From the NCBI GenBank assembly GCA_024734495.1, contig JALMQS010000128.1, forward strand, positions 19,595,573-19,659,572: a stretch of 64,000 bases of DNA. The letters are read 5' to 3'. Positions 31,776 through 42,281 of this stretch are shown here, piece after piece. The notes below the pieces were generated by a model. It saw nothing but the letters and a program-made list of their open reading frames with translations, was not told where the DNA came from and did not search any database. The position numbers and the translations under genes were made by a program. This DNA comes from Forficula auricularia (lineage: Eukaryota > Arthropoda > Insecta > Dermaptera > Forficulidae). The first letter of the stretch is position 1; every line of letters starts with the position of its first letter.

Positions 31776-32165
31776 GGATAAGAAAAGAACGCAGTTGCTA
31801 TGGTTACTTATAAACTTTCCTCCCAAATTTTTAGCATTTCACAGAGAAAAGCCTATCCACTCTTACTTAGTTAGGTTAAATGAGTCCTATATTACCATAA
31901 ACAGATCAAATGAATAAATTTTAAAGAATTTAAAAATCTTACTTTAGAGTAAAGATACTTTAAAATATAATTTTACTAAAAACTTTATTTAACCTTTTTT
32001 GTCGGCCCCACGGTACTTAATTAGGATATTAAATTTCATCAAAATTGGTTAAGTCATTTTAAAGATATTTAGAAAAAACTAAAAAAGTACTGAAATAAAT
32101 AATGTTGTATAATACTAATGTTTGTGGGCCGATATGTACCAAAAACTAATCAGCGCTTCATTTTG
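31776..32165. other. No gene seen
   Basis: AT-rich flank after SatC. The AAATTTCATCAAAATTGGTTAAG block near 32,032-32,055 is of the kind seen in Helitron-type leaders. Confidence 0.4.
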
Positions 32166-32492
32166 TTAAACTAATAGTAGGTTTTCAATTTCAATTTCAA
32201 TCACTGCAACGGTGTGGAAAAAATCGTGGACGAAAAAAACGATAACATCCATCCATCCATCCATCCGCACGCACTTCCAAAAAAATGGCACTTTTTGGCC
32301 TCTAGACGAGATTCCAGGTAATTTTTGGCAAAACCGTCACGTGCTAAAATTCAATCTCATTGAATACTTCAATTTGTGATCTTAATTGAGTCCATGGGTT
32401 CCGTAGTCTTTGCCTGAGGACCCTTTGAAGTCGCGCTTGCCGCGCGACCGATTACAATACTTTCTCCCATGCTTCGCATTGGATAAAGTAAA
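32166..32492 (+). mobile_element. Helentron-like element sharing the R1 terminal hairpin region
   Basis: Ends CGATTACAATACTTTCTCCC, a small hairpin around CATGCTTCGCATTGG, and TAAAGTAAAA at 32,483-32,492. R1 copies have the same arrangement: CGATTACAATACTTG, the hairpin CCATACCCTGTATGG, then TAAAGTAAAA. It has a (CATC)n microsatellite at 32,247-32,265, and TTTTTGGCCTCTAGACGAG is matched in complement near 41,615. Left boundary is uncertain. Confidence 0.5.
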
Positions 32493-33664
32493 AATGAAGA
32501 AATATATATATATATATATATATAAAGTTCCTTTAAATTTTCCCCCATTACATCTGAGGAAGTGGAGCATTACTTTTCATGGTATAAATCAATTTTAAGT
32601 GACCGTAGACATAATAACCTGAAGATAATTTAGAAAAATACTTGTAAACATAAATTATTCACAATTACAATCAAATTTTAATTATTTTTGAGATCCTTTG
32701 TTAATTATTTCTTTATTATTATTATTATTATTTTTAATGGCCTTCGGTAACTATAGCCCATTTTGGCCATTGAGTGTTCGTGTGTGTGTGTGAAAGTGTG
32801 TGTAAATTAGTGTAGTGATCAGATTACAGCAGGACAAATATTTGCATTATTTTACTATTTTATTATTTGTAAGTCAATAAGAAAAGCTTGTTAATATAAA
32901 AAATAAAAGCAATACAATACAATCGTGTTTGTTAAATAAAACTACCCCCTCCGGTATTTTTTCGATCACATTTTTTCAAACATTATTATATTTATTATGT
33001 TGATTTTATTCAAGTGTACCTATTATTTCTTTGAGTTTAAAGATTTTTTTAATATATTAAATATAATGAAAATTGAGAATTTTTTACTCAATAAAAGTAC
33101 ATATTTGACTCTTGGAATGTATAGCTTACTTTATCATTTTATTCCTTTCAAAGCACTCCTTCAAATATATAGTCTTTTTGTCTTCAATTTTAATTTTATA
33201 GTGCATAAAAAAATTTATTTTTTCAATTTTTACTGCATATATTTGCATATTTCAACGTATTCTACATATTACTTGCATATTTCAGTCTTTTTAACTGCAT
33301 ATTTCTATGGAATATTTTGACAGTTTTACTTCATAAAAATCCGGTCTCTAGTTATAATGTAGAATATGTATAATCTAATCCATGTGCTATTTATGATATT
33401 ACATTCCCGAGAGGGTGAATATAACTCTTCTGATATGTAAGAAAAATATGCATAACAGCTCGGATTCAGTAATTATAAAAATAATTATATTGTTTTTTAT
33501 TCAAATTAGTTTTTATATGAAGTTTTAAATAGCATTTACTCGTATACATTTTACAATGCTTGATTAGAATAAGTAGATAAAGCAATCGTATATAAAACAT
33601 ATCTTAAAAGGGAATTTCTTTAATACACGTATTTAGTTAGAGATTATAATATAAGAATTAGAAT
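32493..33664. other. No gene seen
   Basis: (TA)n at 32,504-32,523, (TTA)n at 32,715-32,730 and a (TG)n tract at 32,780-32,800. The 107-codon plus frame at 32,997-33,320 is Phe/Ile/Tyr-rich, AT-driven and without signals; not called. Confidence 0.5.
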
Positions 33665-33952
33665 CATGGTCGGATCCAGGAATTTTTTATGGGGGGGGGG
33701 GCGAATGTATACAAGGTGCCCGATGTATATAAGATCTACTTTTTATCTCGAAACTGTATCGCGATCGAATTGTCCAAGCGGGGGGGGTCAGAGTCGTCGC
33801 ACCCCCCCCCACACACACACACACACACACATAGAACTTTATTTTCAATTTTAAAAATGTTTTTTTGTTTTTTTTTACAATTTTTTTTGCCAGGCACGGG
33901 CTCTTCTATGGGGGGGCGATTGCCCCCTCCGCCCCCCCTGGATCCGCCCTTG
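33665..33952. mobile_element. hAT miniature element with perfect 8-bp duplication
   Basis: Flanked by ATTAGAAT at 33,657-33,664 and 33,953-33,960. Terminal inverted repeats are CATGGTCGGATCCAGG and (complement of the right end) CAAGGGCGGATCCAGG, 14 of 16 identical. An 8-bp duplication with this kind of tip defines the hAT superfamily. The interior is G/C-runs, (CA)n at 33,808-33,830 and an A/T run, with no transposase; the ORFs are shadows. A related element lies at 59,152-59,315. Confidence 0.92.
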
Positions 33953-33960
33953 ATTAGAAT

Positions 33961-34126
33961 ACATTTAATTGTATATTGCTAGAGGTTCGAAAACAAGCTC
34001 AGACTTGTCCGTAAACAAGCTCCGACCTGTTTGCTCGAATTGGAAAAAATATTTCAATTCGATACTTCTAGGATTTCCCTTTTAACTACTAGGTGATTGT
34101 ACAATAACTAGTACTCTCTATTGCAG
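33961..34126 (+). other. Intron end with polypyrimidine/AG acceptor
   Basis: Intronic sequence leading into the exon: CTAGTACTCTCTATTGCAG ends at 34,126, a good 3' splice site with a short pyrimidine run and a plausible branch region (ACAATAACTA at 34,101-34,110). Confidence 0.7.
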
Positions 34127-34266
34127 GGTCCAAATTTCACTCCCCACCATGACCCCATGCTCATGCGACTTGAAGTGTGAACCCCGTCAGGCCAAAATCA
34201 ACGCTTTCCAGGACTCGCGCGTTGAGAACTGTCCAGTGATTCTGCGCGCTCCCATGCGTCTTCCAG
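34127..34266 (+). CDS. Host-gene exon, product unknown (probable first coding exon)
   Basis: The only convincing host exon. Acceptor CTATTGCAG^GGTCC and donor TTCCAG^GTGAGT bound 140 bp of about 54% GC inside DNA that is about 30% GC. One frame is open throughout. It contains an ATG at 34,149 in good initiation context (CCCACCATGA), giving 39 codons plus one base (phase 1): it starts MTPCSCDLKCEPRQ and ends ENCPVILRAPMRLP. It may therefore be a 5' UTR/start exon, or an internal exon read through. The early CSC ... KC cysteines are notable. I do not recognise the family, and neighbouring exons must lie outside the window or beyond long introns. Codon choice (GAC, TGC, CGC) differs clearly from surrounding DNA. 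Confidence 0.75.
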
Positions 34267-34322
34267 GTGAGTTTTTTTCCATACATTTTTGAATTTTCTT
34301 TATTCTACCCATTCTTTTTTTA

Positions 34323-34800
34323 TACAGGGTGTTTCAGCTGGAATAATAAATATTTTAGGAGGTGGTAGTACAGACGTATTGCAATAAAAAATGCCATATA
34401 ACATGTGTCCAATTTTTATTGAGTACAGAGATACAGAGGAGTTAAATGCATTTTCGTTTCGTGTCTTGGTACACTATGGTACACTATGGTTACTATGGGT
34501 TGATATGGGCGTATTTAACGAATGTCAGCATCAGAGCGTTGATGCTCAAGTTGTGAAGTTGTGCTTTAGTTTACATTGAAGTTTTCATTGTGATTTGTTG
34601 GCCAAGTCTACTGTACTGTATCGTGTAAACATGACTCACGTATTTACACATGCTGAGTATGTCGATATTGGGTTACATACTAACAGCTGTATCTCAGTAC
34701 TCAATAAAAATTGGACACATGTTATATGGCATTTTTATGGAAATTCGTCTATACTATCACCTCCTAAAATATTTACTATTCCTCCTGAAACACCCTGTAT
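34323..34800 (+). mobile_element. DUF4817-type DNA element, internally deleted, 60 bp after the exon
   Basis: Ends are inverted repeats of about 110 bp: TACAGGGTGTTTCAGCTGG at the left, complement GAAACACCCTGTA at the right. CCATATAACATGTGTCCAA and its complement lie in each arm. TA lies at both flanks, fitting a TA target duplication. The direct repeat GGTACACTAT occurs twice near 34,468-34,490. The centre keeps the start of a transposase (next entry). It sits in the intron just after the host exon. Confidence 0.8.
34631..34700 (+). pseudogene. DUF4817-type transposase start fragment
   Basis: ATG at 34,631 opens MTHVFTHAEYVDI, the style of N-terminus that precedes the DUF4817 helix-turn-helix in many insect transposases (M-x-x-x-(Y/F)T-x-x-EY-x-D-M). 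Almost immediately the frame passes into the right inverted repeat, so the domain itself and the DDE catalytic part are deleted. The longer frame 34,595-34,873 is not a gene. Confidence 0.55.
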
Positions 34801-35054
34801 ATTTATTTCACACTTAAAAATAAATTATCTCAATATTCATATTTCGATTTCTACTACTATTTCAAATACTTAACTAAAATTAACATTTAATAACTCGTAT
34901 TGTAAACCAGTCTTAATCTTTTTTGTCACCCAAATTTGAGAAATAGTGTATGTCGAAACGTCATCCGTTTTGATGAGATTTTCTCTACAAAAATCTACAA
35001 TCTAGATGGTTTGAGCTTGAACTTCTCTTTCGATAAACAACTCTACTACTAAAG
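34801..35054. other. No gene seen
   Basis: AT-rich intronic DNA between two mobile elements. Confidence 0.5.
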
Positions 35055-35180
35055 CAGGGGTGTCCAACCTTTTGGCTTACACTGGCCGCATTTGATGGCA
35101 AAACAAATGCTCCTTTCCGCATATAAAATATACTAATTCTTTTGATATTTCTCAATAAAAAGAATAGTTATTATGTAGAA
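35055..35180 (+). mobile_element. hAT-like terminus
   Basis: Begins CAGGGGTGTCCAACCTTTTG, then GGCTTACACTGGCCGC and TCAATAAAAAGAATAGTTAT. Same end as 30,691. No opposite end or target duplication was found. A decayed CTGATGA-AGAGGGCAAAGCTC block (minus strand, 35,380-35,402) downstream resembles box 1 and helix II of the hammerhead-like motifs. Confidence 0.55.
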
Positions 35181-36389
35181 TAATGTAATCCGCCATGACA
35201 GAAGAGAAAATGTCATAGTACAATAATCTATGTTCTTTTCCTTCGGGTTATTATTTTTTAAATCATTTAGCACATCAAAAGTTTTAATTACTCAAATAAT
35301 AAATATTTTAGAAAATGTAAATATGAAATGAATGGTTTTTAAATATTCGAAACCTCATTATTTTTTTACCTGAAAACTGAGCTTTGCCCTCTTCATCAGT
35401 CTATTACAATTGATTCACTATATAGTGTCGTTATAAATAAATTAAAAATTTATAATTCGAGCAGAAGACACACTCTTTTATTGTCTCCTTCAATTTAAAA
35501 TAAATTGAATAATTTTCACTGTTAAAACGAATTAGATCAGTTTTCATTTTATTTAGTAGTGATGCGATAATTTTGCACAGTAGTTTATTATATTTACAGT
35601 TACTAAGTAGTAAATAGATAATAATTAATTACAAAATAATTTCTGATCACCTTATGTTGGAGGCAAACGTCGAATAATTCCAAAAGTATAACTTTTTAAC
35701 TTTTTTTGAATTTTTTGTTGAGACTCACAAACCATTTATTTTTGATAATAAGAGTACAGAGAGTAATTATAACTACATTCATCAACGCCAGGATAATTTA
35801 AATACATTTCTCATTTTATCCCCTGGTCAAATCTTCTAGGTCATCTTGTTAATAATTTCAACCATCTCAAAACAACATAAACAAAATGACTTTTTTACTA
35901 AATTTTCATGGTGCGACACAAGAATCAAATGGATCAAAGATTAAGCTTTAAAAGTGTGTAGGGTCTTCTTTAAGAAAAATGTAATTGGATTTTGCTACCA
36001 GACTCACAATTCCTACAGAGAATAAGGGGAATAAAGAATTACGGCTTGAAACTAGAAAGACAACAATCTTTTTCGTCTCCAAAATAAATTAGTCCGGCCA
36101 TCTTTTTATTGGTATTCTCAGATATTGAGTGAAAGGCATTTATTTCATTATACAAACATTTTATAAATTAGAGCCATTTGTCTTTTATGTTGAAAACATC
36201 TTATTGCCTTAGTCAACAAGTTAGAAATATTTTTCTTGAATAGGCGATTTCTAATAACTTACAAAACTTACAAAAGCCATAATAATCCACAAATTGAAAA
36301 TGACATTAGTGATGTGTAACCGGCTGTCAGCTTGGCGACGTGGCGAGGTTTTATAATAAGACATCTAATATTAAAACTATGTATGGAGA
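35181..36389. other. No gene seen
   Basis: AT-rich intron-like DNA without coding signals. The short block GTTGAGAC near 35,715 recurs near 38,520 and hints at another old repeat. Confidence 0.45.
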
Positions 36390-36587
36390 GTTATATTATT
36401 ATTATTGGGAGAGTTCAGCATAAGGCGTTGAGGCATCTTGCGTATCTATCTGGCAACCCTATGTTTAGATTCGACCACGATTATACAGCAATTAGTGAAA
36501 CCTTTAGTCTACCAACAATTCTATCATCCATGGTTGCTTCTGAAAATGTATTAACTTACAAGATTATATCGAACAGAATTCATTGTC
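36390..36587 (+). pseudogene. LINE-C C-terminal region, 5' piece (split by LINE-B)
   Basis: Frame with GRVQHKALRHLAYLSGNP followed by an FDHDYTAISETFSLPTI block. This is the post-RT C-terminal region of Jockey-type LINEs (RVQ-x-KALR-x-L ... PTL-x-x-R order). It runs without a stop to 36,587, where LINE-B is inserted; the frame resumes at 38,001. The upstream boundary is about 36,390. Confidence 0.75.
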
Positions 36588-37900
36588 AAGGCGATTCTTC
36601 CAAATTAAAAAACTATCGACCCATAGCAATCACTTCTGTCCTATCGAAAATCATGGAAAAGGCCATCAACGAGCAAGTTCTAGGACACTTAGAGTCGAAT
36701 AAATTAATTCACGATAGGCAATACGGATTCAGGCAGTCCCGGTCGACCGGTGACATCCTAGCATATGTAACTCATATCTGGAATAAAACCCTGGAGGCCG
36801 GGAATGATACACTCGCGGTAGCTTTAGAAATCTCAAAAGCCTTCGATATAGTCTGGCACAAAAATCTTCTTGCCAAATTGACCTCCGTCGGCCTTGTGCC
36901 GAAACTCTGCAAGTTGTTCGAAAGTTTTCTTTCAGACCGTAGAATTAAGGTTGTCATCGATGGAATATCATCTTCCTCCTTCAACACCAACGCTGGATTC
37001 CTCAAGGATCGGTTATCTCCCCTACGCTCTTTCTTATCTATATCAACGACCTTCCAAACTTGCCCTCCAATCCGTTACATTGTTACGCAGATGACAGCAC
37101 CCCACATAATGCCCCTGCATCGTATAAAAACCGTGCAGACATTGCCTCCTCAATAAATTTAGAATTAGGCAGACTTAAAAATTGGGGATCCCTAAACTTA
37201 GTTAACTTCAATGCAGTGAAAACTCGGCGTTGCCTTATTTCTAGGCGCGTCGACAGAAACCTCCCAAACATATCATTCAATTCTAATTCACTGGAATTCA
37301 GTGATAAAATTTTAATGCTAGGCGTCACACTAGGGTCTGACCTTTCTTGGAATGACCATATCTCAACCACTGCTAAAGCTGCAGCGCGCAAGCTTGGTCT
37401 CTTATTTAGGTCTATTATACTCACAGTCAACTTCTTATACTGTATAAGGCTCAAATTCGTCCCTGTCTCGAATATAGCTCTCATCTGTGGAGGGGTGCAT
37501 CCAAGCATTCTCCTCCTACACTGGAAGCGATTCAGAAGCGAGCAATTAAACTAATAGGAGACCCGACTCTACCAACTCCTTCGACTCCCTGGCTCATCGA
37601 AGAACCGTTTCTGCCCTTTCCCTGTACCACAGATACTATCACGGTGTCTGTTCAGTCGAGCTGAAATCAATTATCCCCCCTAAAGCCCTCTTTACGAGAA
37701 ACACGCGGTTTTCGAACGCTCAGCACCCCTTCGCTGTCAAATTGGATAAAAATCGAACAAGGGCTTTCGCCAACTCTTAAATCCCTATGACCTCCAGAGA
37801 CTGGAACTCGCTCCCTGCCACCATCTTTCCCGCGACTTATAACCTTCAGCTATTTAAGACCCATATCCACAGGTACTTTCGACCCCCGCCCAGCCTATAA
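36588..37900 (+). pseudogene. LINE-B reverse transcriptase, broken, with altered motif A
   Basis: Order of motifs: KLKNYRPIAITSVLSKIMEK, QYGFRQSRSTGD, then ALEISKAFDIVWH, DGISSSSFNTNAG, YADDSTPH (about 37,084-37,107, in a different frame), LGVTLGSDLSWNDHI, and the C-terminal SRDWNSLPATIFPATYN. The usual motif A is LD-x-SKAFD; here the first aspartate, a catalytic residue, reads E (ALEISKAFD). Frameshifts lie near 37,020 and 37,400-37,560, and an in-frame stop (TAA) precedes the IP-MTSRDWN block. Endonuclease and ORF1 are missing. Same family group as LINE-A. Confidence 0.85.
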
Positions 37901-38000
37901 ATTTATTTCTTCTTCTTTTCACGATGGAGGGGCCAACCCAAGCCTTTAAGGGATGCACCTTTTTGGTGTAACTCCATCTCTCATTCTTTTCATAAAAAAA
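36588..38000 (+). mobile_element. LINE-B copy 1: 5'-truncated LINE nested in LINE-C
   Basis: Flanked by ATTGTC on both sides (36,582-36,587 and 38,001-38,006), a short target duplication that splits the LINE-C reading frame. Its 3' end (37,908-38,000: TTTTCACGATGGAGGGGCCA, GGATGCACC, TTTTTGGTGTAACTCC and an A run) is the tail shared with SINE-A. It is the longest RT remnant in the window but broken by frameshifts. Confidence 0.88.
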
Positions 38001-38395
38001 ATTGTCCAGAACTAAAGTCTCTTTTTCCTTTAAATAATCCTACATATGTACTTAGACACAACCAGCCTTTCTACCCTAAAGTACCAATCACACGTCACGC
38101 TGAGAATAATCCAATTTATAGACTCTGTGTTTGCTATAACGCTCTTTCCTTAAGAATTAGTGTAATAGATTTGGCTTCTCATCCTAATAGAGTGACTAAA
38201 GCAATTAAAGAAAATACGCTATCTTATGATTAAGCTTTAAAATTCAAAATTCATTTGTTTTTTAATTACAGAATTTATATTCACTTACCATATTACCTAT
38301 TATATTTCTCTGTCTTTCTACATTATGTGTATAATATGTTTAAATGTAATCAATTTGTAAAGGTCTCTTGCCGTCGAAAATAAATAAATAAATAT
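38001..38395 (+). pseudogene. LINE-C C-terminus and 3' UTR, 3' piece
   Basis: Frame resumes in register with 36,587 and reads LKSLFPLNNPTYVLRHNQPF, then ITRHAENNPIYRLCVCYN and ends KENTLSYD at a TAA near 38,232. This matches the tail of Jockey-type LINE proteins. The 3' UTR ends in (AAAT)n at 38,380-38,395. Because the frame is continuous once LINE-B is skipped, LINE-C was still largely intact here when LINE-B inserted. Confidence 0.75.
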
Positions 38396-38562
38396 TATTA
38401 GAAACATCTATTTATTTGTATTTATTGCATTTTCCCAGATAGGTGATTTTGAATATGATTCAAAAGGAAAAATTAAGATTTATTCATGTCTCTACTATCC
38501 ATCAATTTTGCGATTTTTGTTGAGACCAAGTCGATTCTTTTGTCCTTTTGTTACTTACATAC
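38396..38562. other. No gene seen
   Basis: Short AT-rich spacer before R1 copy f. Confidence 0.4.
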
Positions 38563-39752
38563 AGAGTATTGAAATCGTGCATGAAAAAACTGTTTATATG
38601 GTTCGTTTTTTCGAAATATCTTAAAAACGGGTGAAACTATTTTGATAAAAAAAATTGATCTACAAAAAAGCCCTATAAAATAAACATCGACAAATTATAT
38701 TTTATGAGATAATGATTATTTTGTCAAAATCTATATTATTTCGTTAATACGTTAGTTCGTTACCAAATTTTGTGTACGCTTTAGCTCAAAAACTACTGTG
38801 AATATCAAAACGAAATTTCACATGTAGTTTTGATGCATTGGGATTAAGAGCTGATTAAATTTTGGTTGAAATGGACCAAAATTTAAGGGGAGGAGGGGGT
38901 AATTAAAAAATTTAAAATTTTCAAAATTAAAAAAAATCAACTGATGTGGCCACAACACGGTTTCCAAATATGTTCATTTGTTCATATTGTTAAAACTTAT
39001 ACTTATCTAATAAATTTAAAATATGTATTAAAGTGAGGATGGACACTTTAAGTTGCCCGAAACCTCCAATTAATCAATTAAAATATAATATAAAAAACGA
39101 CACAATAAGGAAGAAATACAGTTCCATCTAATTTATTCATCCAAAATATTTAAATATGAATTTAAAAAATTCGAAATATAAATCAGCAAAAATCTGTTGG
39201 AAATTTGATCAAAACGTATTCCAAATGGATGATAAATAATGGAGTATTTATTTAATTCTAACATATCTTCTAAGTTTCTTAATACAGCCTTTGAAATTAT
39301 TTGTGTATATTATTTTGTTTGGGACCCTAGTCAAAATCGATCTCTAGACCGTTGCCTATTTGACCAAGGGTAAATCCAGCCCTGGGACTGTTTTTAATGT
39401 AGGAGTAGACTGTTAAAGACCTAAGACTATATGGTACATATTATATACTCACACATCAGGCCTGTTTATCTCTTATTTTAAATCATCATACCAATTTTCT
39501 CCATTCAAATTACTTCACTTTGGGTTTCTCCCAAGCCATTTTGAGAAAACCGCAAAATAGACCAAAATAAGCTGACGTGTTCTGATGTGGCCATCCACTT
39601 GACTTTATCATACAACCTGACCCCTAAAATTATTTATAATCATGTAGTGGGGTTAGTTTTTGCATTTTTATACTTCTAGTGCCCCACTGATTATGTATAC
39701 AAAATTTGGTTGAGTTTGGTAAATGGCCAAGATTTTCATTTTTTGACCCTAC
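38563..39752. mobile_element. R1 copies f (+, divergent) and g (-, fragment)
   Basis: 38,563-38,960 follows the R1 order (ATTGAAATCGTGCATGAAAA, AAATATCTTAAAAACGGGTG, GTAGTTTTGATGCATTGGGA) with many differences, so it is an old copy. 39,564-39,752 is the opposite end (AATAAGCTGACGTGTTCTGA, GGCCATCCACTTGAC) in inverted orientation. Between them (38,961-39,563) I see only AT-rich DNA. Confidence 0.65.
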
Positions 39753-40274
39753 ATCTTCAAGTAAACATCACTTCCCTTTCTTCGATTTTAGCCACTTCTT
39801 CTAGCCTCTAGATAGCTCAAGTTTCTAATTCCAAATCTCTGGGACTTCCCGAAGTGAGATATGAACGATTAAAATAAAAAATGTTTTTCTTATAAGCTCC
39901 GAAATTAATGAATATTGAACGCCCCCTGGCGATGCAACCTGAAACACAGAGCGTTCGATTTGAATGCATACCCTAGAGAATGCAGGCGACGCTGCGTCTT
40001 TCTAATCAGTCTGGCTGGCTTAATTATTCCAACATTTTCGAGAGCTTGAAAAATAATTAAAGGCCTCAAAAATCCGTTAATTTTTATTTAATGTGATATT
40101 TTGGGTTAGTATATTTAAAAATAAATAATTTAAAAATATTCATTCAATTCATGGAAAGGATAAAATTTTATTAGAAATAAAAAATTACTTTGTAAAAGAA
40201 TTATTGAATGAATTATTCCGAAATTAAGATTAGTTAATTACTAGTCATTAGTCAATGAAAGTCCGGCCTCAAAA
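39753..40274. other. Unassigned; candidate CTCF-like site
   Basis: No gene. A cryptic exon-like segment at about 39,793-39,855 has AG and GT signals but stops in all three frames. At 39,919-39,935 the GC-rich word ACGCCCCCTGGCGATGC resembles the insulator-protein CTCF core (CGCCCCCTGG). The GC patch extends to about 40,010. Confidence 0.35.
39919..39935. promoter_or_regulatory. CTCF-like motif (candidate)
   Basis: ACGCCCCCTGGCGATGC fits the conserved CTCF core. Only one site, in no clear gene context; low confidence. Confidence 0.25.
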
Positions 40275-40766
40275 CTTTTTAGTAATATGAATTACAATGG
40301 GAATTAAGGAAAACATTTTTTATTTTTTAAGCAAGGTTTCGTCGACTTTGCCGTCTTCTTTAGGGCTTCAAATAAACTGCTCACAAATTGAAGTGGACTA
40401 CTTGCAAAAGTTCAGATCTTTTTTAATGGTAATTAATTGTACGACTTTAAAACCTTAATTATTCAATAGTACCTAATGGGTTGTGTTAAAAACAAAGACA
40501 CCTGAACGAGTGTTACAAGTAAAATTAAAAAAAAATATATTGAATAATTAAAATTAAAAATTAAAAAATCTGAATTTTTGTAAGTGGTCCACTTCAATTC
40601 GTGAGCGAGATTAGTTACATCACACATTCGTCTAAAGTACATTACTTTACACTATTTTCTAAATGTATGACGTAACTATTTGAAGCCCTGAAGAAGTCGG
40701 CAAATTCGAAGAAACACAAAAAGTTGTCCTTAATTCCCAATATAAACTTTCGAATTAATACACATT
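40275..40766. mobile_element. Palindromic element P3 with decayed hammerhead-like motifs
   Basis: Arms pair around a centre at about 40,440-40,565: GGGAATTAAGGAAAA at 40,300 with TCCTTAATTCCC at 40,728, and CACAAATTGAAGTGGACTA with GTCCACTTCAATTCGTG. Both arms hold a version of the P2 motif (plus strand GCCCTGAAGAAGTCGGCAAA then GAAACAC at 40,685-40,717; minus strand 40,336-40,370), with lost pairing in boxes. Related to P2. Confidence 0.65.
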
Positions 40767-41414
40767 ATGAACGGAAATGATAATAATAGTTACAATTTAT
40801 TTTTGTATTTTTGCAATGAGTTAATGTGATTTTACCAATGTAATATAGAATTTTATTTTTTACTATACGCAATCTTGTAAATTCCCTATCTATTTGTATT
40901 GTAAACATTTAGTAAATTTACAATTTTTGAAGTGAAACTTCTTTAGCGACGTATCTGGGTTTTTTGTTACAATAAAGGGGAAATGACTCAATAGGGGGTA
41001 AATATTTTTTAAAACCCGCTAATAGTTCATGACAAATAAAAATTTATTAAAATTAGGAATTTAAATTATTATTTTAAAACTCACTAATATTGCATGACAA
41101 ATATTTATTAAAATGAGGAAATTTAAATTATTTCATTAAAGTATAAACCCTCTGATAGTGCAACCCTACCGGACTTGTCACCTCATCTTTCATCATACTA
41201 TCATCTTTTTTCACTGTAATTTTTATAAAAAAAAGGCTAAGAGGTTTTTTATTTCATCAATTTTTCCTCTTATTAAACACTGACTAAAAATATTATTGCA
41301 AGCTAGAAGATCAAGTACATTCGATGTTGGGGAAATAATCTCTGAAATCGAAGCCTCAAATAAAATTTATACATTATTTCATGTAAAATAATTACTTCAA
41401 TAAATATTATTATT
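40767..41414 (+). repeat. SatA monomers and a single SatB unit
   Basis: Two SatA units at about 40,995-41,130 (AGTTCATGACAAATAAAAAT; GCATGACAAATATTTATTAA) and a SatB unit at 41,215-41,410 (GGCTAAGAGG, GGGAAATAATCTCTGAAATC, CATTATTTCATGTAAAATAA). The SatA-then-SatB order is the same as at 4.3-6.1 kb. Confidence 0.7.
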
Positions 41415-42048
41415 TTCACTTTTACATTTATATTCATAGAATATAATGGGGAAGTATTGCGATGGCCAGTGTGGGTCCTGATTCTTTGAGAGCCTGTATC
41501 TCAGAGATGAAAAAGTTAATTTCATTTTGTAACTACTAGGTGGAAGGAATTCGATTCGATGCCCTTAATAATTGGAAATCGGATTTAGCACATAAAACAG
41601 GATATGGTGGTCCCCAGAGGCCAAAAAGGGTCCAAAAATCCATTGGTCAGTGCGTACGTATGTATATACGTATGTACCCCCTGCGTTTCGCAACCATAAG
41701 TCTCAAAGCTACGAAATTCGAAACTTAAGCTCGATATAGGCTAGAAGAAGTACAGCAAGCTTTTGGCTGAAATCGGAAGATCGGAAGTGGACATTTACTT
41801 TTTTATTTTCTCAAAAACGGCTCTAAAGATTTTTTTAAAAATTAGTGTATTTATCAAGTGTCATGAATTATTAGTTGTGTCAAATTTTTAATCCGATTGA
41901 AATAAATGAAGGGGGTGTAAAGTAGGAGTGTCGCGGCGCTGTAAATTAGTAGTGTGTCGCGATGATTTCAAATAAATGAAAATGTGAAAGTCGTGTGGTG
42001 AACACAAGTTGATTATTATTATTATAATTTCCGTCCATAATATGTATT
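41415..42048. repeat. Dispersed repeat related to 15.9 and 32.2 kb
   Basis: Shares TTTATATTC-ATAGAATATAATGGGG with 15.89 kb. TGGTCCCCAGAGGCCAAAAA is the complement-side match to the element at 32.28 kb. GTACGTATGTATATACGTAT at 41,655-41,676 is a natural palindrome. The 62-codon frame at 41,540-41,728 crosses repeat DNA and is not called. Confidence 0.5.
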
Positions 42049-42111
42049 AATTTGAAAGTTTAAAACAGGAAAATAAGGACAAGTTTTTATATGTGACTTT
42101 TTTATTTATCA

Positions 42112-42148
42112 GCCAACGTTTCGTCGACTTGGCTGACTTCTTCAGGGC
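42112..42148 (-). ncRNA. Hammerhead-ribozyme-like motif HH2-left (candidate)
   Basis: Minus-strand twin of HH2-right: CTGAAGA box, helix II strands, GAAA box, then ACGTT and GGC pairing with GCC before box 1. One base in helix II loop region differs (GTCAGCC for GTCGGCA). Confidence 0.4.
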
Positions 42149-42242
42149 TTCAAATAGTCATATCACTAATATTTCATGACAAATATTTAGTAAAATGAGG
42201 CTGAGAAGAAAATCTAGACTAATGTGTGACATGACTATTTGA

Positions 42243-42281
42243 GGCCCTGAAGAAGTCGGCAAAGTCGACGAAACGTTGGCT
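42243..42281 (+). ncRNA. Hammerhead-ribozyme-like motif HH2-right (candidate)
   Basis: Helix I is GGCC (42,243-42,246) with GGCT (42,278-42,281), including one G-T pair. Box 1 is CTGAAGA (42,247-42,253), with one extra A. Helix II is GTCG (42,255-42,258) with CGAC (42,266-42,269). Box 2 is GAAA (42,270-42,273), followed by CGTT. With A15.1 this makes ACGT, a self-complementary helix III that cannot close in one molecule but could between two copies. Cleavage would be after GTT (42,275-42,277). The same unusual extra base as HH1 in an unrelated sequence argues against chance. Activity is untested. Confidence 0.45.

Noticed and set aside
32997..33320. 107-codon plus frame rich in Phe, Ile and Tyr
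   Set aside because: Composition-driven; no signal peptide logic, no start context, no domain.
39793..39855. Exon-like segment between AG and GTGAGAT
   Set aside because: Stops in all three frames; no match to a known noncoding RNA.
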